Source: Thermoplasmata archaeon (lineage in GTDB: Archaea; Thermoplasmatota; Thermoplasmata; Lutacidiplasmatales; UBA184). Taken from it: 25,921 bases of DNA. The notes below the pieces were generated by a model. It was not told the origin of the DNA, did not search any database, and was given only the letters and a program-made list of their open reading frames with translations. A program made the position numbers and the translations under genes. Below, piece after piece: positions 14,517 through 22,328 of the stretch (positions within the stretch are counted from its first letter, which is position 1; each line of letters starts with the position of its first letter). Where the stretch lies: assembly GCA_030040035.1 (NCBI GenBank), contig JASHUJ010000191.1, forward strand, positions 1-25,921, in the 5' to 3' direction.

Positions 14517-17500
14517 TCAGTTGCGCCGCGCGCGGCGGCGCGCCCCGTCCCGCGCCGCGTCGGTCGCCGGGTCCTCCGGCGGCGCGATCGGGTTCGGCGG
14601 GTCCGCGTCGATCGGGGCGTAGGCGACCGGGGTGCCGAGATCGCTCGTCAGGAAGTCGTCGTTCGACGGCGCGTGGCTGAGCCGCGACGGCCGCGCGGCC
14701 GGTCGGGGCCCGGTCAGGAGATCGCCCGAGAGCTCCTCCGTCTCGGCGGAAAGCTGCTTCAGCAGGTTGAGCCAGATCCGGCCCTGGTGCGCGATCGTCC
14801 CCTCGAGCCGGTCGCGCAGCTCGTTCGTCTGCTCGATGAGCTCGCCTTCGATCCGTCGGACCTCGCGGACCATCTCGCGCCGGAACTCCTTGAGCCGTGC
14901 CTCGGCCTCCTCCGTGAGCGGGGGTCCCTTCTCGAGGTCGCCGACCTTGATCCAGGTCCGGCGGAGGAGCGGGATCATCCGGTCGCTGAGCACCTGGATG
15001 CGCCGGTCGAGGTCGTCGACGTCGGTGCGCAGGCCGGCCTCCACCCGCTGGAGGTCGGCCTCGCGCTGGCCGAGCCGCGACTCGATCGCCTCGAGGCGGA
15101 GGAGGTTGTCGTCGGCGGCGGCCCGCAGGCGGGTCTCCGCCTCCTGGACCACCTTCGCGGAAAGGATCGCCTGGCCCTCGCGCACGGAGTCGAGCGCGGG
15201 CGTGATCTGGTCGCGGATCGTCGCTTCGAGGCGCGCCGGGTCGATCGACCGCGCGAGCGCCTGCTCGACCTCCGATCGGAGGCGGGCGAGGAGCTCGACG
15301 TACTTCTCGCGCTCCCGGTCCTGGTTCTCGTGGAGCTTCTGCTCGACGTACGCCTGGAGACGGACCTGCAGGCCGGCGAGGGCTTGCGTCTGCGACTCCG
15401 AGACCTCGGAGATCCGGGCCTCGCGCTCGACGCTGAGGCGCTTCTCGGCCCCGACGACCTGCGACTCGAGCGCGGTCATCGATCGCGCCTGCTGCTCCGC
15501 GAACGCGCTCTTGAGCCGGGTCTCGACGTCCTTCGCGCGGGCGTCGATCAGGAGGCCGAGCCGCTGCTCGAGCTCCCGGGCGTCCTTCGCCCGCTGCTCG
15601 GCGATCGCCGAGCGCACGCGGGCCTCCCCGTCCTTCGTCCGGGTGTCGACCGCCAGGGCCAGCCGGGTGTCGAGCTCGCTCGTGTCCTTGGTCCGCTGTT
15701 CGGACAAGGCCGTCCGGAGCCGGGTCTCGGACTCCTTCGCGCGGGCGTCGAAGGCGACCAGGAGGCCCGCCTCGATCTCGGCCGCGTCCTTGCCGCGCTG
15801 GTCCGCGAGCAGGCCCCGCAAACGCGATTCGGAATCCTTCGAGCGGGCATCGAGCGCGGCCGCGAGCCGCGCCTGGAGCTCGGTCGTATCGAGCGCGCGT
15901 TGGTCGACGGCGGCAGTGCGCAGGCGCGACTCGACGTCCTTCGTCCGCCCGTCCACGAGAAGCCCCAGCTTCTGCTCGAGCTCGCGCACGTCGCGGGCCC
16001 GTTGCTGGTCGACTTCCTGGAGGCGCTCGCGCAGGAGCTCGCGGACGCGCGACTCGATCTCCTCGCGCAGCGCGGTGCCCTGCTCCTTCGTCTCGGCGAG
16101 CTCGACCTCGAGCTGGGCGGCGAGCGCGAGTCGCAGCTCATCCTCGCTGTGCGCGACGCCCGTCTTGAGGTCGTCGACGGCCCGCTGGAGGTCCTCCTTG
16201 AGCCGCGTGGCCCAGGCCTCCGTGGTCGCCTGGACGGTCTCGCGCGTCCGGTCGGGCAGACCGGCGAGCACGGGATCGATCTGGCCGTGCACGTTCCGCG
16301 CGACCTCGGAGGCCACCGTGCCGGGATCGACGATCGGTCGTGCCTCGATCGCGGCGATCCGGGAGGTGAAGTCCGTCTGGACGCCGGCGATCTTGAGGTT
16401 CGCCTGGTCGGAGGCGTCGCGAACGCGGGTATCGACGGCCGCGAGGAGCCGCGCCTCGCGCTGCGCCGCGTCCGCGGGGTCCGACCCGGTCCGGGGCAGC
16501 TCCGCGAGCCGCTGCTCGACGATCCGACGGATGCGCGCCTCCAGCTCGGCGTCGGACACGGGCGCGGCGACCGCGACCGGTACGACCGTCGCCCCCGCCG
16601 CCGGAGGGTTCGGCGCCGGGCGAGTGCCGGCGCGCAGGGAGTTGTCATCGCTGACGGACAGGGGCACCGCGAGCGAGTCGGCCACCGGCAGGTCGATCTC
16701 GGTCGGCCGCTGGAGCCAGGGAGGATGCTGGGAAGCGCCGGTCAGGGCGGCGGGGACGGCGGCGGCCTCCACGGCCGCAACGGGCTCGGATCGGGCGGGG
16801 AGCGGCGTCGAGGGCTGGGCCTGGAGGTACTCGTTCGCGCGCTTGACCGCCTCGCCGGTCATCGGGACCGATCGGCCCTTCGGCCGACCGAGGAGGAGCG
16901 CCGCGGTCTCCATGGCGGTGCCGATCCGCCACATCTCCTTGCGCCGATCGCGCCCGCCCTGGCGCTCGGCGTCGTGGATCTCGGAGCGCATCCGCTCGCC
17001 CTCGACCGCGTCGACGCGGTGGGCGACCTCGGCGATCTTCGCGTCCTGGTGGTCGCGCACGTACTGCAGGACCAACGGGAGCGTCTCGCGCGAGCGCGCG
17101 GGCGTCGGTTTCGTGAGGTCCCGCAGGACGACCGGGGCGGCGTCCCAGCTCTCGAGGCGCTTCGAGTGCCGGTCGCCCTGCGCTTCGGCCTTGGGGACGC
17201 GCATCACCGCGAGGGCGAGCGGGACCTGCTCGGTGAACTCGTGGGGGTTGACCTTCGCCTCGGGAAGGAAGTACGGGAAGACGAGGAACGCCCCGAGCGC
17301 GACCAGCGAGGTCGGGAGCACCCGGACCAGTTCCAGCACGACCTGGCAGCTCGCCTCCCACTGGTCGGCCGCGACGACGACGACGGGGTCGGTCGTCCCG
17401 CGGTGGAAGAGGAATCCTTCCCCGATCGCTTGGTACACGGCTGTCTCGGGCTCCGCCGCCACGCGCGCGGGGGCGGACTTGCCGCCCATGCTGGCGTGCG

Positions 17501-17894
17501 CCCGGAGGATCGCCGGCCCGAACTCGCCGGTCGCGACGAGGTCGGCGGTCGAGAAGACGAGCGTCTTCATGCCGAGCCGCGGACGGTCCTCGGTGGACAG
17601 GAACATCCGTCCGACGCACGTGTAGCGACCGTTCGCCGCCGGATAGAGGAACAGATTGGGGTAGTAGGAGAGCGGTTGCGAGGGGTCGGGGTCCCAGTAG
17701 TCGTGGGTGTCCGCGACGTTGACGGTGAGGTTGCCGATCGTCCGGATCGCTTCGAGCGTCTCGCGTCGGCCGGGGAACTCCTCGGGGATCGTCGTGTACC
17801 CCGGGCTCTCGGCCTCGTTGTCGACCTGCCGGCACCAGACGACGGCGACCGGCGTCAGGCCGGCGGGCGAAGGGGCCGACGCGCTCGCGAGCAT
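14517..17894 (-). CDS. Large coiled-coil protein, third gene of a VWA-GTPase-coiled-coil cluster
   Basis: This 1125-aa protein is of a family I do not recognise. Residues 1-340 form a globular region beginning LTPVAVVWCRQVDNE; an internal segment at about 183-212 (VVLELVRVLPTSLVALGAF and beyond) resembles core helices more than a membrane anchor. Residues 345-440 are a Pro/Ala-rich linker. From about 440 to 1060 the protein is nearly continuous heptad-like coiled coil rich in E, R, A and L, including five exact-length 34-residue repeats (636-805). The C-terminal ~60 residues are Pro/Asp-rich and end in a basic RRRARRN tail. ATG 17894 overlaps the GTPase stop by one base (TGATG), fixing the start and implying coupled synthesis. 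A scaffold or filament partner of the GTPase is the simplest inference. Confidence 0.8.
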   Translation of the reverse strand: MLASASAPSPAGLTPVAVVWCRQVDNEAESPGYTTIPEEFPGRRETLEAIRTIGNLTVNVADTHDYWDPDPSQPLSYYPNLFLYPAANGRYTCVGRMFLSTEDRPRLGMKTLVFSTADLVATGEFGPAILRAHASMGGKSAPARVAAEPETAVYQAIGEGFLFHRGTTDPVVVVAADQWEASCQVVLELVRVLPTSLVALGAFLVFPYFLPEAKVNPHEFTEQVPLALAVMRVPKAEAQGDRHSKRLESWDAAPVVLRDLTKPTPARSRETLPLVLQYVRDHQDAKIAEVAHRVDAVEGERMRSEIHDAERQGGRDRRKEMWRIGTAMETAALLLGRPKGRSVPMTGEAVKRANEYLQAQPSTPLPARSEPVAAVEAAAVPAALTGASQHPPWLQRPTEIDLPVADSLAVPLSVSDDNSLRAGTRPAPNPPAAGATVVPVAVAAPVSDAELEARIRRIVEQRLAELPRTGSDPADAAQREARLLAAVDTRVRDASDQANLKIAGVQTDFTSRIAAIEARPIVDPGTVASEVARNVHGQIDPVLAGLPDRTRETVQATTEAWATRLKEDLQRAVDDLKTGVAHSEDELRLALAAQLEVELAETKEQGTALREEIESRVRELLRERLQEVDQQRARDVRELEQKLGLLVDGRTKDVESRLRTAAVDQRALDTTELQARLAAALDARSKDSESRLRGLLADQRGKDAAEIEAGLLVAFDARAKESETRLRTALSEQRTKDTSELDTRLALAVDTRTKDGEARVRSAIAEQRAKDARELEQRLGLLIDARAKDVETRLKSAFAEQQARSMTALESQVVGAEKRLSVEREARISEVSESQTQALAGLQVRLQAYVEQKLHENQDREREKYVELLARLRSEVEQALARSIDPARLEATIRDQITPALDSVREGQAILSAKVVQEAETRLRAAADDNLLRLEAIESRLGQREADLQRVEAGLRTDVDDLDRRIQVLSDRMIPLLRRTWIKVGDLEKGPPLTEEAEARLKEFRREMVREVRRIEGELIEQTNELRDRLEGTIAHQGRIWLNLLKQLSAETEELSGDLLTGPRPAARPSRLSHAPSNDDFLTSDLGTPVAYAPIDADPPNPIAPPEDPATDAARDGARRRARRN
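15480..15989 (-). repeat. Five tandem 102-bp units (34-residue coiled-coil repeat)
   Basis: Five units of exactly 34 codons lie end to end within the coiled-coil gene. Each follows the pattern xxELxxRLxxxxDxRxKDxExR, then about eight more residues and a xQRxKD-type ending. The repeats are conserved in protein but clearly diverged in DNA, so they are old or selected at protein level rather than a recent expansion. A 34-residue period is close to five heptads minus one (a hendecad-type shift), as seen in long filament-forming coiled coils. Confidence 0.85.
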
Positions 17895-19063
17895 CAGCCC
17901 CCCTTCGTCGCGCGGCGCTCGAGGACCTTTTCGCACGCGCGGGCGAGGGGCAGCGTGGTGTTGACCATGACCGGCACGCCGAGGGTCTGCGCGCCGACGC
18001 TCGGGGCCTCCTCGCCGGTCTCCCCGACGAAGAGCGGGTGGCCCTCGCCCGTGGAGACGGCGCTCGAGACGAGGAAGACGTCCTCCTTGATCGAGATCCC
18101 CCGTCCTTCCTGGGCCACGAGGATCGTGCCCATGCCGGCCCCGTCCCGCCGCAGCAGGAAGTCGACCGGATCGAACGCGCTGCGGAACGTCCGCTCGCGG
18201 ACCGACTGCTCGATCTCCGTGTAGAATTCCTTCAGCTTGTCCGCCTTCGAGATCGCGATCACGAGCGGCAGGTTGCGCGACTTGACGTAGCGGAAGACCC
18301 CGCGCGCGAGGTTCACCTGCTGGGCCTGGTCGCGCAGCGACGGCAGCGCGGGCGACAGGAGCAGGATGACCGCGTCCGCCCCGGTCACGAAGCGGCCGAG
18401 GAGCGTGAGACCGCGACGCCAAAGGTCCCGTCGGTCCGGCCGCCACGAGTCGAAGTGCGGGATCACCCGACACGTCTTCTCGGAGACCTCACCGTCGGCC
18501 TCGGTGAGCCAGAGCCGGTCGTAGGTGAAGTAGTCGGCGATGATGCCGCCGGCCTCGTCGATCGTCTTGAGCTCCATCGAACGCGCGCCGGTATCGCCGC
18601 CGTTCGCCCCGCCGTAGCGGAAGCGCATCTTCATCTCGACGAACTGGTTGAACTTCGTCGGCAGCGGGTACTTCGTCAGGATCCCCTGGTCCTCGCGGCC
18701 CGCGCTCAGCTCGATCCACAGCTTGCGCCGGTCCTCCATCGGGCGGTTCACGTAGTACCGGGTGGTCGTCTCGAGGCTCCCCTCGGGGTCGGTCGGGTCG
18801 GTGGTCTCGTACGTCGTCTCCTCGAGGGCGATGTCGTTCTCGAGGTCGCCGTAGAGCGGCAGCGTACCGTTGTCGGCGCGCGACGGGATGTAGAGGATCG
18901 GCAGGTTGAGGCCGAAGTGGCCGGACAGGAAGCGGAAGTACGTCGTCTTCCCCGAGGCCGGGATGCCGATGACCGCGATGCGCGCGGTCTCCGTCGACGG
19001 TTTCGCCTCGCGCTTCGCCCCGGCGGCTCGGCGGGTGCGCGTCGTGACCTTCACTTCGGGCAT
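17894..19063 (-). CDS. P-loop GTPase (TRAFAC-like), second gene of the VWA-GTPase-coiled-coil cluster
   Basis: This 389-aa protein has a basic, Thr-rich N-terminal tail (1-25) and then a GTPase domain. The P-loop is GIPASGKTT (33-41), a DxxG switch-II motif occurs in TIDEAGG (167-173, D169/G172), and the G4 motif reads SKAD (272-275) in place of NKxD. A long insert (about 60-160) with WIELSAG and strand-rich sequence separates G1 and G3, and LVSSAVSTGE (331-340) could be G5 (SA). The length and insert are unlike Era, Obg or Ras-type GTPases. The arrangement recalls the GTPases of predicted bacterial conflict systems that also encode VWA and GTPase-associated proteins; that link is inference. 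ATG 19063 follows the VWA stop by 11 nt. Confidence 0.8.
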   Translation of the reverse strand: MPEVKVTTRTRRAAGAKREAKPSTETARIAVIGIPASGKTTYFRFLSGHFGLNLPILYIPSRADNGTLPLYGDLENDIALEETTYETTDPTDPEGSLETTTRYYVNRPMEDRRKLWIELSAGREDQGILTKYPLPTKFNQFVEMKMRFRYGGANGGDTGARSMELKTIDEAGGIIADYFTYDRLWLTEADGEVSEKTCRVIPHFDSWRPDRRDLWRRGLTLLGRFVTGADAVILLLSPALPSLRDQAQQVNLARGVFRYVKSRNLPLVIAISKADKLKEFYTEIEQSVRERTFRSAFDPVDFLLRRDGAGMGTILVAQEGRGISIKEDVFLVSSAVSTGEGHPLFVGETGEEAPSVGAQTLGVPVMVNTTLPLARACEKVLERRATKGG

Positions 19064-19074
19064 ACGTTCGGTTC

Positions 19075-20583
19075 CTACCGCATCTCCGCGAGACAGATCT
19101 CGATGAAGTCGAGGGCGCCCTCCACGACCGCCCCGCCGGCGCCGAGCTCGAGCCGAGCGTCCTGCAGGAGGCCGAAGACCTCCTCGACGGCCGCCTCGTG
19201 CTTCAGCGCGGCGTCCTGGAGGTCCTCCTCGCCCGCGAGCCGGGTCAGCTGGTACGTGCCGCGGAGCTCCATCAACTTCGCGAACAGCTCCATGAGCCGC
19301 TTGCGCGTCTCGGGATCGCTCCCGTTGAGCCCGTGCTCCGTGTTGTCGATGAACTTCACGAGCGTCTCGGTCTCCTTGTCGTTCTGCATCCGGGCCTGTA
19401 GGAGGGCGAGGCGCCGAACGATCGGGGCCTGGGACGACTCGGGGAGGCGCTCCGCCTCGGCCCACGCCTGCAGGAGCGCGCGGGCCGCCTCGACGATCGC
19501 GCGTCGGGCGAACTGGACCCGAGCCTCCCAGTAGAGCCGCGTGACCGGCGGAAGGACCGCTTGCGATCGTTGCAGGAGCTCGAGGGCCCGGTCGTACTGG
19601 CCGTTGACGTACGCCTCGACGATCTCCCCGAGCGGCCCGTAGCGCTCGCGGAGGTACGCGGGCGTGCTCGCGGGGGTGCCCGCGACCACGTCGACCTCGA
19701 TGTCCGCGACCTCCTGGTACGACTCCTCGGAACCGGGCTTGGGGGCCGCGAGCGTCCCGCTGTGGATGCGCGCGACGGTCGCGTGCTGCTGCGGCTCCTT
19801 GAGCGCGCGGGCGGCGCTCGCCGCGTGGCGGGCGAGCTCCTCGGGATGCAGCTCCTCGATCGACTGGTCGCCCTCGTAGCCGACGTCGACGAAAGCGTGG
19901 ACCATCTGCGCGAAGAGCGCGGAGCCGGTCGTGACCTCCTGGAAGCTGAAGGGGGCCGGGACCCCGAGCTGGACGGCGCGCTCGTTGAGCTGGCCGATGA
20001 ACTGGTTCATGCTGCCCGCGTCGACGCCCTTGTCCCGCTCGGCTCCGTTGCCGATCCCGATGAGACGGAAGGTGAGGCGAGAGTTCGCCGGCAGTACGTA
20101 GGGCACGAGGTCCACCCGCCCGTTGGGCAGCTGGGCCGACGGCGCCGACCGGACGTCGAACCGCTGGGACGCATTGTCCCACCCGTCCGTCACGAGGACC
20201 AGGTTCCCACGCACGCCGTCGGTGCCCATCCGCAGGAGGTCCGCGCCGACCGCGAGCGCGTCCCAGATCGCGGAGCGTCCGCTCGGGGCCAACATGCTGA
20301 TCAGGTTCTCGATGTACGGCAGGTTTTCTTTGTGGATCTCGCCGAGCGGTACCGGGACGCGGACCGTCTCGGTGAACGTCACCAGACCGAAGAGGTTGCC
20401 GGAGGTCGAGGCGTCCTGCAGGATGCGGAAGACCGCCGTTCGCGCGACCTCGATCTTTTGCCGCTCGGGCGCGTCGGGGACCGCGTCGGGGAGCGGGGCG
20501 AGCATGCTCTTGGAGAGATCGAGCACCAGAACGCTTCGTTCCCGGCCGGGAGACGGCTCGGGGGCTGAGGTATCTCGCAACAT
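19075..20583 (-). CDS. VWA-domain protein with helical repeat C-terminus
   Basis: This 502-aa protein has a von Willebrand A domain in residues about 15-215. The MIDAS metal site is DLSKS (D22, S24, S26), the third ligand position is Ser104 (SGRSAIWDAL) instead of the usual Thr, and the Asp is in VTDGWDN (D133). The central part (about 215-300) is mixed, and 310-500 is all-helical and TPR-like (YVNGQYDRALELLQRSQ). No signal peptide or membrane segment is present, so it is cytoplasmic. It opens the minus-strand block and is followed directly by the GTPase. VWA proteins of this kind typically use the metal site to bind a partner acidic residue, here presumably in the GTPase or coiled-coil protein. 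Confidence 0.85.
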   Translation of the reverse strand: MLRDTSAPEPSPGRERSVLVLDLSKSMLAPLPDAVPDAPERQKIEVARTAVFRILQDASTSGNLFGLVTFTETVRVPVPLGEIHKENLPYIENLISMLAPSGRSAIWDALAVGADLLRMGTDGVRGNLVLVTDGWDNASQRFDVRSAPSAQLPNGRVDLVPYVLPANSRLTFRLIGIGNGAERDKGVDAGSMNQFIGQLNERAVQLGVPAPFSFQEVTTGSALFAQMVHAFVDVGYEGDQSIEELHPEELARHAASAARALKEPQQHATVARIHSGTLAAPKPGSEESYQEVADIEVDVVAGTPASTPAYLRERYGPLGEIVEAYVNGQYDRALELLQRSQAVLPPVTRLYWEARVQFARRAIVEAARALLQAWAEAERLPESSQAPIVRRLALLQARMQNDKETETLVKFIDNTEHGLNGSDPETRKRLMELFAKLMELRGTYQLTRLAGEEDLQDAALKHEAAVEEVFGLLQDARLELGAGGAVVEGALDFIEICLAEMR

Positions 20584-20661
20584 GCCACGCGCCCCGCCGT
20601 CGGCCTACGCCATCTCCGAGCCGGCCTCGTTTCCTCGCCGGGCGGCTCCGCCGTGTCGCAC

Positions 20662-20673
20662 GTGAATATTCAC
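20662..20673. promoter_or_regulatory. Perfect palindrome GTGAATATTCAC in the VWA promoter region
   Basis: This 12-bp perfect palindrome is a rare AT-containing element in GC-rich DNA, with a further AT-rich patch (GTATTTG, about 20684-20690) beside it. It could be an operator for the VWA-GTPase-coiled-coil operon, a TATA-like core (AATATT), or both. If the core is the TATA box, the transcript leader would be about 55 nt. Confidence 0.4.
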
Positions 20674-20866
20674 CTCGGATAGGGTATTTGTGGCTTCCGC
20701 CGGAGCGCGCTCGCCCCACCGCCGGAACGGTGCGCCCGGGCGACGCGCATCGCCTCGGAAAACACGTCGGGGAGGCGGATCGTCGGTCGCACTGCACCAC
20801 GTCGCGCGTGGTCGACCCCGCGCGACGCCCTGACGGGCGCTCGGCCGCCGTTCGCCGAGGACAAGG

Positions 20867-20873
20867 TTATAAA
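20867..20873 (+). promoter_or_regulatory. TATA box of the S17e gene
   Basis: TTATAAA is a strong archaeal TATA match centred about 28 nt before ATG 20898. It predicts a leaderless or near-leaderless transcript and confirms the short S17e start. Confidence 0.7.
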
Positions 20874-20897
20874 CGGCACCCGGGTCCGCGCGCCCAC

Positions 20898-21122
20898 ATG
20901 GGCAGCATCCGGCAAACCTACATCAAGCGGGTCGCGATCGAGCTGATCCGCCACTACCCGAACGATTTCGGGGCGGACTTTGCCCACAATAAACAGAAGG
21001 TGCTCGAGCTCACGGATCTCGGCGTGACGGTCGACGGAAAGCTGCACGTCGTCCACAAGAAGCTCGCGAACCGGATCGCCGGGTACGCGACGCGCTACAT
21101 GCGACGCAAGCGCGGCACGTAG
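20898..21122 (+). CDS. rps17e: 30S ribosomal protein S17e
   Basis: This 74-aa protein is recognised as archaeal/eukaryotic S17e from its opening MGSIRQTYIKRVAIELI, the YPNDFGADFAHNK segment (20-31) and the closing NRIAGYATRYMRR (58-70), in the same order as the family. It is a small-subunit protein with no bacterial counterpart. The frame extends further upstream, but ATG 20898 is set by the family N-terminus and the TATA box 28 nt before it. It ends 31 bp from the end of the convergent aIF6 gene. Confidence 0.93.
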   Translation: MGSIRQTYIKRVAIELIRHYPNDFGADFAHNKQKVLELTDLGVTVDGKLHVVHKKLANRIAGYATRYMRRKRGT

Positions 21123-21153
21123 GGCCGGGCGGATCGGGCCGGCGGAGGGCCGG

Positions 21154-21819
21154 TTAGGAGAATACCCCGAATCCGTCCTGCAGGTGCACGATCTCGACCG
21201 GCGTCGTGGGCCGGCCCACGACGAAGCCACGGGAATTGGCGACGACGCACGCGCCGACGATCGGTACGCCGAAGTTCGCCGTCGACCGATGGACCGGAAC
21301 TCCGAACCGGCGCTCGGCGATCGCCACCTCGCGCTCGGTCGCCTTCGGGTGCACGACGACGCCCCGGTTCGTCGCGACGCCCGCCATGCCGACCGTGCCA
21401 AGCCCGGCGATCGTGCCGCGCTCCGCCGGCACCCCGAGAGCGCGCGAGATCTGACCGACGGCCTCGGGAGAGAACTCCGGGTGCACGAGGGCCCCGAGAT
21501 CGTTCGTGAGGATGTTGTTCCCCATCGCGTTCTGGCGATGGCGGACGATCGTCACCGGGGCGATCGACTCGAGGGCGCCCCGTTCGTCGACGTCGAGCTC
21601 GTCCCCGACGACGATGCCGCGCGAGTTCGCGGCGACCATCGCGCCGACGACCTCGCAGTCGAACACGCTGGTGCGCAGCACCCGGACGCCCAGGAGCCGC
21701 TCGAGGTCGCGCTCCAGAGGGCCGGGGAGCGTCGGCGGACCGAGCGCGACCGACTCTCCGACCCGAAGATACACGCCGAGGTAGGGGCTACCGCCGAAGA
21801 GCCCCCGACCGACCGGCAC
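21154..21819 (-). CDS. eif6: Translation initiation factor 6 (aIF6)
   Basis: This 221-aa protein is the ribosome anti-association factor that binds the large subunit. It shows the fivefold pseudo-symmetric repeats of the family: conserved strands such as LGVYLRVGE, VVAANSRGIVVGDE, NDLGALVHPEFS, NRGVVVHPKATE and VVANSRGFVVG. The frame is open further upstream through L31e and L39e, but GTG 21819 gives the family's usual length and N-terminus (PVGRGLFGGSPYLGVYL) and has GGGAG about 9 nt upstream. It is the last gene of the S19e-PDCD5-L39e-L31e-aIF6 operon; the L31e stop is 23 nt before it. Confidence 0.93.
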   Translation of the reverse strand: MPVGRGLFGGSPYLGVYLRVGESVALGPPTLPGPLERDLERLLGVRVLRTSVFDCEVVGAMVAANSRGIVVGDELDVDERGALESIAPVTIVRHRQNAMGNNILTNDLGALVHPEFSPEAVGQISRALGVPAERGTIAGLGTVGMAGVATNRGVVVHPKATEREVAIAERRFGVPVHRSTANFGVPIVGACVVANSRGFVVGRPTTPVEIVHLQDGFGVFS

Positions 21820-21842
21820 GCGAGGCGTCTCCCACGCGTCCG

Positions 21843-22142
21843 CTACTCGGCGTCGAGGAGGTCGACCTCGATCAGGCCGTCCTCGAAGCGGATCGCCTTC
21901 ACGCGTACCTGCCGCGGGATGTGCTGGATCCCGCGCTCCCAGATGCGCTCGTTCAGCCGCGGGTCGATCCAGACATCCTCGGCCTTGCCTTTCATGTGGC
22001 GCCCGATGAACCGGCGCACGGTCTCGAGTGCGTGGCCGGCCCGACGGCGGCGCGAGGGTTGGTGCTGGCTCGGCCGGAGCGGGATCACGTACTCGCGCTC
22101 GAGCTCCTCGCCTCGTCGGGCCGTCGGGGTCTTGGGAGGCAT
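21843..22142 (-). CDS. rpl31e: 50S ribosomal protein L31e
   Basis: This 99-aa large-subunit protein carries the L31e pattern: EREYVIPLR near the N-terminus, a basic stretch RRRRAGHALETVRRFIGRHMKG, then VWIDPRLNERIWERGIQHIPRQVRVKA and the acidic end DGLIEVDLLDAE. ATG 22142 was preferred over the in-frame GTG 22151 because a GGTGG ribosome-binding stretch lies 5 nt before the ATG. It sits between L39e (15-nt gap) and aIF6 in the standard archaeal order. A C-terminal acidic tail is common in the family. Confidence 0.93.
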   Translation of the reverse strand: MPPKTPTARRGEELEREYVIPLRPSQHQPSRRRRAGHALETVRRFIGRHMKGKAEDVWIDPRLNERIWERGIQHIPRQVRVKAIRFEDGLIEVDLLDAE

Positions 22143-22157
22143 CGATTCCACCGTCCT

Positions 22158-22316
22158 CTACTTGTGCAGATGGCCCCGCTTCCACGAGTGCCGCTTCGGG
22201 TGTCGCGTGACTCGGCGGCTCGTCCGTTGCATGACCCACGCCGGTACCCGGCGGTTGCCCTTCACGACCCGGAACAGTCGGGTCTTGCGCGCGAGACTCT
22301 TGCGTCGGTTCGCCAT
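22158..22316 (-). CDS. rpl39e: 50S ribosomal protein L39e
   Basis: This 52-aa, very basic large-subunit protein starts ANRRKSLARKTRLF and contains NRRVPAWVMQRTSRRV (21-36) and HPKRHSWKRGHL (39-50). These align in order with the L39e core (KKxLaRK, NRRvPaWVi, HPKRRhWRR). In the ribosome it lines the exit tunnel. It lies 12 nt downstream of the PDCD5 stop and 15 nt upstream of the L31e start, as in other archaea. It is short enough to be missed by automatic calls with a 60-aa cut-off. Confidence 0.95.
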   Translation of the reverse strand: MANRRKSLARKTRLFRVVKGNRRVPAWVMQRTSRRVTRHPKRHSWKRGHLHK

Positions 22317-22328
22317 CGTCTACCTTCG

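Larger units (their letters stand above)
20584..20897. other. Divergent intergenic region between the VWA gene and S17e
   Basis: This 314-bp stretch carries no convincing gene or tRNA. On the right is the S17e TATA box. On the left, 79 bp before the VWA start, is a perfect 12-bp palindrome beside an AT-rich patch, the likely VWA promoter. Frames crossing it are Arg-rich antisense or upstream extensions without family features. Confidence 0.6.

Noticed and set aside
15480..15989. CRISPR-like or satellite repeat
   Set aside because: The 102-bp periodicity is in frame, conserved as protein and diverged as DNA, with no repeat-spacer alternation; it is a coding repeat. No CRISPR array is seen elsewhere.
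14436..18224. 1262-aa plus-strand open frame antisense to the coiled-coil gene
   Set aside because: It is Arg/Leu/Asp-rich with no family motif, mirrors the strong codon bias of the minus-strand gene, and lacks a promoter; it is a shadow.
17895..18473. N-terminal extension of the coiled-coil frame
   Set aside because: It lies wholly within the GTPase gene in another frame and is Arg/Gly/Pro-rich; ATG 17894 overlaps the GTPase stop as a coupled start.
19064..20800. N-terminal extension of the GTPase frame through the VWA gene
   Set aside because: The translation is Arg/Gly/Pro-rich and antistructural, while the VWA frame there has intact MIDAS motifs.
20690..20860. tRNA or small RNA gene in the 314-bp intergenic region
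   Set aside because: No T-loop GTTCRANNC motif or cloverleaf pairing was found by eye.
20670..21401. 243-aa minus-strand frame across S17e
   Set aside because: It is antisense to S17e, overlaps the 3' end of aIF6 in another frame, and has Arg-rich composition without motifs.
21820..22239. Upstream extension of aIF6 through L31e and into L39e
   Set aside because: The family N-terminus begins just after GTG 21819, and the upstream stretch encodes L31e and part of L39e in other frames.
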